In this document: positions 21,913-25,502 of the stretch, in pieces
How the letters are laid out: the number at the start of each line of letters is the position of its first letter
How positions within the stretch are numbered: the first letter of the stretch is position 1
Source: an uncultured Actinomycetes bacterium
GTDB taxonomy: Bacteria > Actinomycetota > Thermoleophilia > Solirubrobacterales > 70-9
Reading direction: 5' to 3'
NCBI GenBank assembly: GCA_946482365.1
Contig: CAMLQY010000023.1
Coordinates: 1-28,802 of the forward strand
Length of the DNA stretch: 28,802 nucleotides
Made by a program: the position numbers and the translations under genes
The notes under the pieces: generated by a model
The model's input: only the letters and a program-made list of their open reading frames with translations
Databases searched by the model: none
What the model was told of the DNA's origin: nothing

Positions 21913-21933
21913 ATTGTAGAGACTGGTCGATTG
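21913..21933 (-). promoter_or_regulatory. grxD promoter -10 and overlapping inverted repeat
   Basis: TACAAT (complement of 21913-21918) is the best -10 match in the window. GGTC-GATT-GACC at about 21924-21935 is an inverted repeat just upstream, and GACTGGTC within it matches the core of the 4185 and 24499 operators, but without the full dyad. It is a possible weak regulatory site only. Confidence 0.4.
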
Positions 21934-21968
21934 ACCCCCACATACGGAGGCAAATCGTTCAGTCGCCG

Positions 21969-22199
21969 CTATAGGGGCTTGGTTTTGAGCGAGAGGGCGT
22001 GGATGGCGCCGTCGTCGAAGCGATCCTTGACCGCGGCCTTGACCAAGCGGTGCTGGTCGAGGCGCGACAGGCCTTCGAACTGGGGGGCCGTCACGGTCGC
22101 CCGTAGGTGGTCGGCGGTGCCCGTCTCGTCGACGACCTCGACCTCGGCACCCGGCAGCGCCGCCTCGATCATCTGCCGGATCTCCGCCAGGTCGGCCAC
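21969..22199 (-). CDS. bolA: BolA/IbaG family protein
   Basis: 76 residues, typical for BolA/IbaG. 'MADLAEIRQMIEAALPGAEVEVVDETGTADHLRATVTAPQFEGLSRLDQHRLVKAAVKDRF' carries the class II KH-like fold pattern, and 'GAIHALSLKTKP' is the diagnostic C-terminal motif with the conserved His that can share an Fe-S cluster with a CGFS glutaredoxin. The grxD gene follows 62 bp downstream on the same strand, supporting a BolA-Grx pair. It starts at GTG 22199, 10 bp after the stop of the DUF3618 gene, so it also reads on from the amidase-tetR operon. Confidence 0.92.
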   Translation of the reverse strand: MADLAEIRQMIEAALPGAEVEVVDETGTADHLRATVTAPQFEGLSRLDQHRLVKAAVKDRFDDGAIHALSLKTKPL

Positions 22200-22209
22200 G
22201 GAGCGGCGG

Positions 22210-22461
22210 CTAGCGGCGGCGGCGCAGCATCATCAGGCCGCCGAGCGCGAAGCCGGCGACCGCCGCGCCGACGATCAGCTGGCTGCGGTGCTCGTACACC
22301 TGGCGGCGCCAGTCGGTCAGCTCGGCGACCCGGCCGCGGAGCTGCTCGACCGAGCGGCCGAGGTCACGGCGCTGGAGGTCGATGTCGCGGCGGATCTCCG
22401 CCGCGGAGCGGCCGGGCATGCCGGCGGTGGGGGGGCGGACGGGCTCGGGCCGGGCGCTCAT
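22210..22461 (-). CDS. DUF3618-like small membrane protein
   Basis: 83 residues. The N-terminal half 'SAAEIRRDIDLQRRDLGRSVEQLRGRVAELTDWRRQV' matches the DUF3618 pattern (I..dI...R..L...v..L...v). One transmembrane helix follows (LIVGAAVAGFALGGLMML) and then RRRR. DUF3618 proteins are often encoded with holin-like and other small membrane proteins in actinobacteria; function unknown. Its ATG overlaps the stop codon of the upstream gene by 4 bp (ATGA), so the two are translationally coupled. Confidence 0.85.
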   Translation of the reverse strand: MSARPEPVRPPTAGMPGRSAAEIRRDIDLQRRDLGRSVEQLRGRVAELTDWRRQVYEHRSQLIVGAAVAGFALGGLMMLRRRR

Positions 22462-22889
22462 TCGCCGCCCGCTTTCGCTCCGGATTCCAGCGTCGCCTTG
22501 GTCAGCTTCGCCTCTTCGATCGCCTGCTCGGGAACCGGCGGTGCGCCGGCCTGGACCGAGCGGTAGGCGAAGAAGCCCGCGGCTGCGGCGATCAGCAGGA
22601 AGACCGCCGCCTCGACGAAGAAGCCGGGCCAGGCGTTGCCGTCGAAGACCTCTTCGGCGAGCAGCCAGGCGACCCCCTCCATGACCAGGATCAGCGCCAG
22701 GAAGGCGAAGATGCCCGCCGCAATGCCGACGACGGAGCCGCGCAGGATCTTGCCGACTTTGTCGGCGACCTCGGCCTTGGCGAGCTCGATCTCCTCGCGG
22801 ACGAGCGTGGAGCTCTTCTCGGCGACGTCGAAGACGAGCTCGCTGACCGAGCGCTCGTCCTGTGAAGGTGTTCGGCTGCCGTCGGGCAC
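22458..22889 (-). CDS. Actinobacterial holin-X / 'phage holin family' membrane protein
   Basis: 143 residues. 'RSVSELVFDVAEKSSTLVREEIELAKAEVADKVGKI' is the amphipathic N-terminal helix of the family. Two hydrophobic hairpins (SVVGIAAGIFAFLALILVMEGVAWLL and FVEAAVFLLIAAAAGFFAY) follow, then a charged tail. Although annotated as a phage holin family, this is a common chromosomal actinobacterial protein that travels with DUF3618 genes, and there is no prophage here. It begins at GTG 22889, one base after the stop of the 44-residue gene upstream, and GGAG precedes it. Confidence 0.85.
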   Translation of the reverse strand: MPDGSRTPSQDERSVSELVFDVAEKSSTLVREEIELAKAEVADKVGKILRGSVVGIAAGIFAFLALILVMEGVAWLLAEEVFDGNAWPGFFVEAAVFLLIAAAAGFFAYRSVQAGAPPVPEQAIEEAKLTKATLESGAKAGGE

Positions 22890-22890
22890 G

Positions 22891-23025
22891 CTACTCCGGC
22901 GGATCCTCGTCGAAGAGGCGGCGGTAGGCTATGGCGGCGATTCGCGTGGCGACGATGCTGGCCAGCGCCCCGGCGCCGGCGAGCATGCCGCTCCAGGCGA
23001 GGCGTTTGACGATCTCGTTCTCCAT
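22891..23025 (-). CDS. 44-residue membrane protein, DUF4235-like
   Basis: ATG 23025 to TAG 22891 encodes 44 residues: MENEIVKRLAWSGMLAGAG, a hydrophobic stretch (ALASIVATRIAAIAY), then RRLFDEDPPE. One membrane helix, the basic residues after it and the 'dPP' end recall short DUF4235 proteins, which are frequent partners of holin-X/DUF3618 genes. It lies 16 bp after tetR and one base before the holin-like gene. The tight spacing and the ribosome binding site for the next gene lying at its end support it as a real gene that automated callers could miss. Confidence 0.7.
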   Translation of the reverse strand: MENEIVKRLAWSGMLAGAGALASIVATRIAAIAYRRLFDEDPPE

Positions 23026-23041
23026 GCCCGCCCGACCTTAC

Positions 23042-23650
23042 CTATCGCGGCTCGAGACCGTCGCAGATCGTCGCCACGACGAGGCTCTTCGCCTGGTCGA
23101 AGTCTCCGTCGGAGGCGGGGATCACCTCGAAGATCCAGCCGGTGAGCAGCTGCTCGATCGCGCCGTAGAAGGACATCGAGGCGAAGGTCGGGTCGATGTC
23201 GCGGCGGAACTCACCCGACTCCTGGCCCTCGGCGACGATCTTGGCGATCGAGTCGTAGGCACGGCGGATCTCGGGCAGGTGGGTGCGGCCGAAGGAGTTG
23301 GCGGCGCGGGTGACCTCGACGATGATCACCTTCATCAGGTCCGGGTCGTGGCGGTAGGAGCCGACGATGAAGCCGGCCACCGCCTCGAGCTTCTGCCGCG
23401 GCGAGACCCCCGCGCGGTCGGCCTCCTCGATCGCCGCCAGCAGCAGCGACCAGCGCTCGGCGAAGAGCTCGTTCAACACCTCGTCCTTCGACTTGAAGTA
23501 GTGGTAGACCAGCCCGTAGGCGACGCCGGCTTCGTCGGCGATGTCGGAGACGCGGGTCGAGTGGAAGCCCTGGCGGGCGAAGACCCGGATCGCCGCGTCG
23601 AGGATCTGGCGCCGCTTGTCGACGGCGGGGGCAGGGGCCCTGGACGCCAT
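23042..23650 (-). CDS. TetR/AcrR family regulator (FadR-like C-terminal domain)
   Basis: 202 residues. The N-terminal helix-turn-helix is a clear TetR type: 'KRRQILDAAIRVFARQGFHSTRVSDIADEAGVAYGLVYHYFKSKDEVLNELF'. The C-terminal domain ('KLEAVAGFIVGSYRHDPDLMKVIIVEVTRAAN...SMSFYGAIEQLLTGWIFE') resembles fatty-acyl-CoA-responsive regulators such as Bacillus FadR; that ligand is inference. ATG 23650 overlaps the stop of the amidase gene by one base (TGATG), so the regulator is co-translated with it. The 16-bp dyad at 24499-24514 in the leader of this operon is the obvious autoregulatory site, and the matching dyad at 4185 the second target. An upstream in-frame extension to 23773 lies inside the amidase gene and is rejected. 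Confidence 0.9.
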   Translation of the reverse strand: MASRAPAPAVDKRRQILDAAIRVFARQGFHSTRVSDIADEAGVAYGLVYHYFKSKDEVLNELFAERWSLLLAAIEEADRAGVSPRQKLEAVAGFIVGSYRHDPDLMKVIIVEVTRAANSFGRTHLPEIRRAYDSIAKIVAEGQESGEFRRDIDPTFASMSFYGAIEQLLTGWIFEVIPASDGDFDQAKSLVVATICDGLEPR

Positions 23651-24480
23651 CAGGCGCGCGCCTCCGTCAGCTGGGGCCAGGCGTAGGCCTGGGGGCGGCG
23701 GTTGGCGAGCGAGGGCAGCGACTCGCGGATGCGCTGCTGGGCGGAGAGGTCGAGGTCGGCGGCGACGAAGCACTCCTCGTCGGGGGCGGTGGCGAGGACG
23801 ACGCCCCAGGGGTCGACGATCGCCGAGCGCCCGTAGGAGTCGAAGTGGGGAGGCGCCTTGCCGACCTGGTTCGGCGCGAGGACGAAGACCTGGTCCTCGA
23901 TCGCCCGCGCCCGCAGCAGGACCTCCCAGTGGTCGCGGCCGGTCGCGAGCGTGAAGGCGGAGGGAACGGTGACGATGCGGGCGCCGCGCACGGCGAGGAT
24001 CCGGTAGAGCTCGGGGAAGCGCAGGTCATAACAGACGCTGAGGCCGATGGTCGTGCCCAGGCAGGGAGCGGTGACGATCTCCTCGCCCGGCTGCTCGCAC
24101 TCGGACTCGCGGTAGGAGACCCCGCCGACGTCGACGTCGAACATGTGGATCTTGCGGTAGACGGCGAGGTCGTCGCCGACCGGGCCGATCAGGACCGAGG
24201 TGTTGAACGCCCTGCCGCCAGGGCCCAACTCGGGGATGCTGCCGGCGAGCAGGTGGATGCCGAGCTCGCGCGCCCAGCTGCGGGCGGCGTTGAGGCTGGG
24301 GCCGTCGAGCGTCTCGGCACCGGTGAGCAGGTCCTGTCCGCCGGCCAGCAGGTTCCACTTCTCCGGCAGGGCAACCAGCTCGGCGCCGTCGGCGGCCGCT
24401 TCGCGCACGAGGCCCTCGGCCGCGTCCAGGTTGCGGGCCTTCTCACCACCCGACTCGAGCTGTACCACCGCTGCGCGCAA
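23650..24480 (-). CDS. Carbon-nitrogen hydrolase, Nit1/Nit2-like amidase
   Basis: 276 residues, complete. The nitrilase-superfamily triad is visible: Glu40 (LVALPEKWN), Lys110 (VYRKIHMFDVDVGG) and Cys150 (SVCYDLRFPELYR). 'PSAFTLATGRDHWEVLLRARAIEDQVFVLAPNQVG' and 'YGRSAIVDPWG' are closest to the Nit1-type deaminated-glutathione amidases and omega-amidases, which repair deaminated peptides or hydrolyse alpha-keto acid amides; the precise substrate is inferred. The start is TTG 24480 with GGGAG six bases before it. A TATACT -10 and the 16-bp TetR-type dyad lie directly upstream. It heads an operon with tetR, the small membrane protein genes and probably bolA. Confidence 0.9.
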   Translation of the reverse strand: MRAAVVQLESGGEKARNLDAAEGLVREAAADGAELVALPEKWNLLAGGQDLLTGAETLDGPSLNAARSWARELGIHLLAGSIPELGPGGRAFNTSVLIGPVGDDLAVYRKIHMFDVDVGGVSYRESECEQPGEEIVTAPCLGTTIGLSVCYDLRFPELYRILAVRGARIVTVPSAFTLATGRDHWEVLLRARAIEDQVFVLAPNQVGKAPPHFDSYGRSAIVDPWGVVLATAPDEECFVAADLDLSAQQRIRESLPSLANRRPQAYAWPQLTEARA

Positions 24481-24498
24481 ACGTTCTCCCGTCGTTGG

Positions 24499-24531
24499 TT
24501 GACTGACCAGTCAATCGGTCTGGTGAGTATA
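24499..24531 (-). promoter_or_regulatory. Promoter and TetR-type operator of the amidase-tetR operon
   Basis: TTGACTGACCAGTCAA (24499-24514) has perfect 6-bp arms about a 4-bp centre. TATACT (complement of 24526-24531) is a near-consensus -10, placing the operator at and just after the transcription start, where a repressor would block transcription. The same dyad with symmetric substitutions occurs at 4185-4200. Confidence 0.68.
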
Positions 24532-24548
24532 GGGAGGACCCTCAAAAA

Positions 24549-24608
24549 GACGCCGCCCCGGAAATCCGGGGCGGCGTCGTTCTGCCGACGTTCTCAGAAG
24601 AGAGCGCC
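24549..24608 (-). terminator. Intrinsic terminator and 3' hairpin of paralogue E
   Basis: GACGCCGCCCCGG-AAAT-CCGGGGCGGCGTC (24549-24578) is a perfect 13-bp stem. On the minus strand TTTTT (AAAAA at 24544-24548) follows it, making a textbook intrinsic terminator. The family 3' hairpin (GACGTTCTC-AGAA-GAGAGCGCC) lies at 24587-24608, between it and the E stop codon. It insulates the amidase promoter immediately downstream. Confidence 0.85.
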
Positions 24609-24626
24609 GTCAATACAAGCGACGTG

Positions 24627-25229
24627 TTAGGCGAGGACGTAGCGGTTGGCTGTCGTCACCAGTAACCCGTCGAGGAACGACTCATCAGGGCAGAGGCTGC
24701 CGCTGATCTTATCGACCTGCGTATTGCTCGCGGTCAGGTGCTGCGAGCCGACGGAGAACGTCAGACCCGTAGCGTCGTACACACAGTGAATATCCGTCGA
24801 GAAAATCACATCTTCACAGGCGACTAAGGTCGAGCCGTTCGTGCCCGTGATGGAGCCGGAGTCTAACCCCGTCTTTAAGAGGTTGGATAACGGCAGTTCG
24901 AGAACCGTAACTTCACAGCCGTCGCCTCCATTGGTTTCACAATCTTCGAACGAGAGTTCCGTGATGTGGATCGACTGCGGTTTGGCTAACGCTAACGGCG
25001 TGCCCGACCCATTGATGTCATCACACAGGACGTCGACGAGGCTGCTTAAGAGACGGCCGGTGTTCACATCAGTCATGCTGATGGTGGTCGCTGCGGAACC
25101 GCAGGTTAATGCCGAATGTGAGTTACAGAGCTGGGTTTCCCCGTTGGCCGATGCCGAGGTGGCGCCAACGAACGCCATCGCGGCCATCGCCGCTACGGCC
25201 GCAAGGCCGAGCATCTTGATGAGTCTCAC
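24627..25229 (-). CDS. Secreted eight-cysteine protein, paralogue E
   Basis: 200 residues from GTG 25229 after GAAGGGAGA. Signal peptide: VRLIKMLGLAAVAAMAAMAF, ending 'ATSASA'. Mature pattern: TQLCNSHSALTCG, RLLSSLVDVLCDDI, LALAKPQSIHITELSFEDCETNGGDGCEV, LSNLLKTGLDSGSITGTNG, ACEDVIFSTDIHCVYD, SVGSQHLTASNTQVDK, LCPDESFLDGLL, RYVLA. All eight family cysteines are present. Although 12 kb from the other four copies, it carries the same promoter spacing, leader hairpin and terminator, so it moved or was retained as a whole cassette. I count nine TTA codons (ALTC, RLLSS, PLALA twice, PLSNLLKTGLD three times, TLV, GLL). Function unknown. Confidence 0.86.
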   Translation of the reverse strand: MRLIKMLGLAAVAAMAAMAFVGATSASANGETQLCNSHSALTCGSAATTISMTDVNTGRLLSSLVDVLCDDINGSGTPLALAKPQSIHITELSFEDCETNGGDGCEVTVLELPLSNLLKTGLDSGSITGTNGSTLVACEDVIFSTDIHCVYDATGLTFSVGSQHLTASNTQVDKISGSLCPDESFLDGLLVTTANRYVLA

Positions 25230-25243
25230 TTTGATTCTCCCTT

Positions 25244-25312
25244 CTCGGCGGTTTGCCGCCGAGCTGGTTTTTTGGACAGGGTTAGATAAGCGGTCGCGCC
25301 GAGGCCAGTCAA
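25244..25312 (-). promoter_or_regulatory. Promoter and leader hairpin of paralogue E
   Basis: TTGACT (complement of 25307-25312), an 18-bp spacer and TATCTA (complement of 25283-25288) form the best promoter of the family. The leader hairpin CTCGGCGG-CAAA-CCGCCGAG (25244-25263) is a perfect 8-bp stem adjoining the AAGGGAGA ribosome binding site. Confidence 0.65.
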
Positions 25313-25349
25313 GAAATCCACCGAGCAGGGCGCCGAAAAGCAGACAGGG

Positions 25350-25499
25350 ATTCGATCAAGGCATAAAAGTTCCTGCAAATCCCAGAATGAGGATTTTTCG
25401 AGTGCGCGAAACCGTGCGGTGCACGATCTCGCGCAGTTGGCCCCTTGGAGGATGAGGGATTGCCGAGTGCGCGGAGCCGTGCGGTGCGTAATCCTGCGC
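25350..25499. repeat. Upstream repeat block of paralogue E with tandem 49-bp units
   Basis: 25350-25434 aligns with 12640-12725 upstream of paralogue D. The unit AATGAGGATTTTTCGAGTGC...CCGTGCGGTGCACGATCTC (25386-25434) is followed by a second, diverged copy (25451-25499, GATGAGGGATTGCCGAGTGC...GCGTAATCCTGCGC). Together with the D copy this gives three units. They fill the 190 bp between the E promoter and the cyclase gene. No ORF with credible codon use is seen here. Confidence 0.6.
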
Positions 25500-25502
25500 T
25501 CG

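Noticed and set aside
22458..22889. Holin-like gene as evidence of a prophage
   Set aside because: The family is widespread on actinobacterial chromosomes beside DUF3618 genes, and no other phage gene is nearby.
23651..23773. N-terminal extension of the TetR gene
   Set aside because: The added residues are an Arg/Pro-rich shadow of the amidase C-terminus; ATG 23650 gives the standard TetR N-terminus and a coupled TGATG junction.
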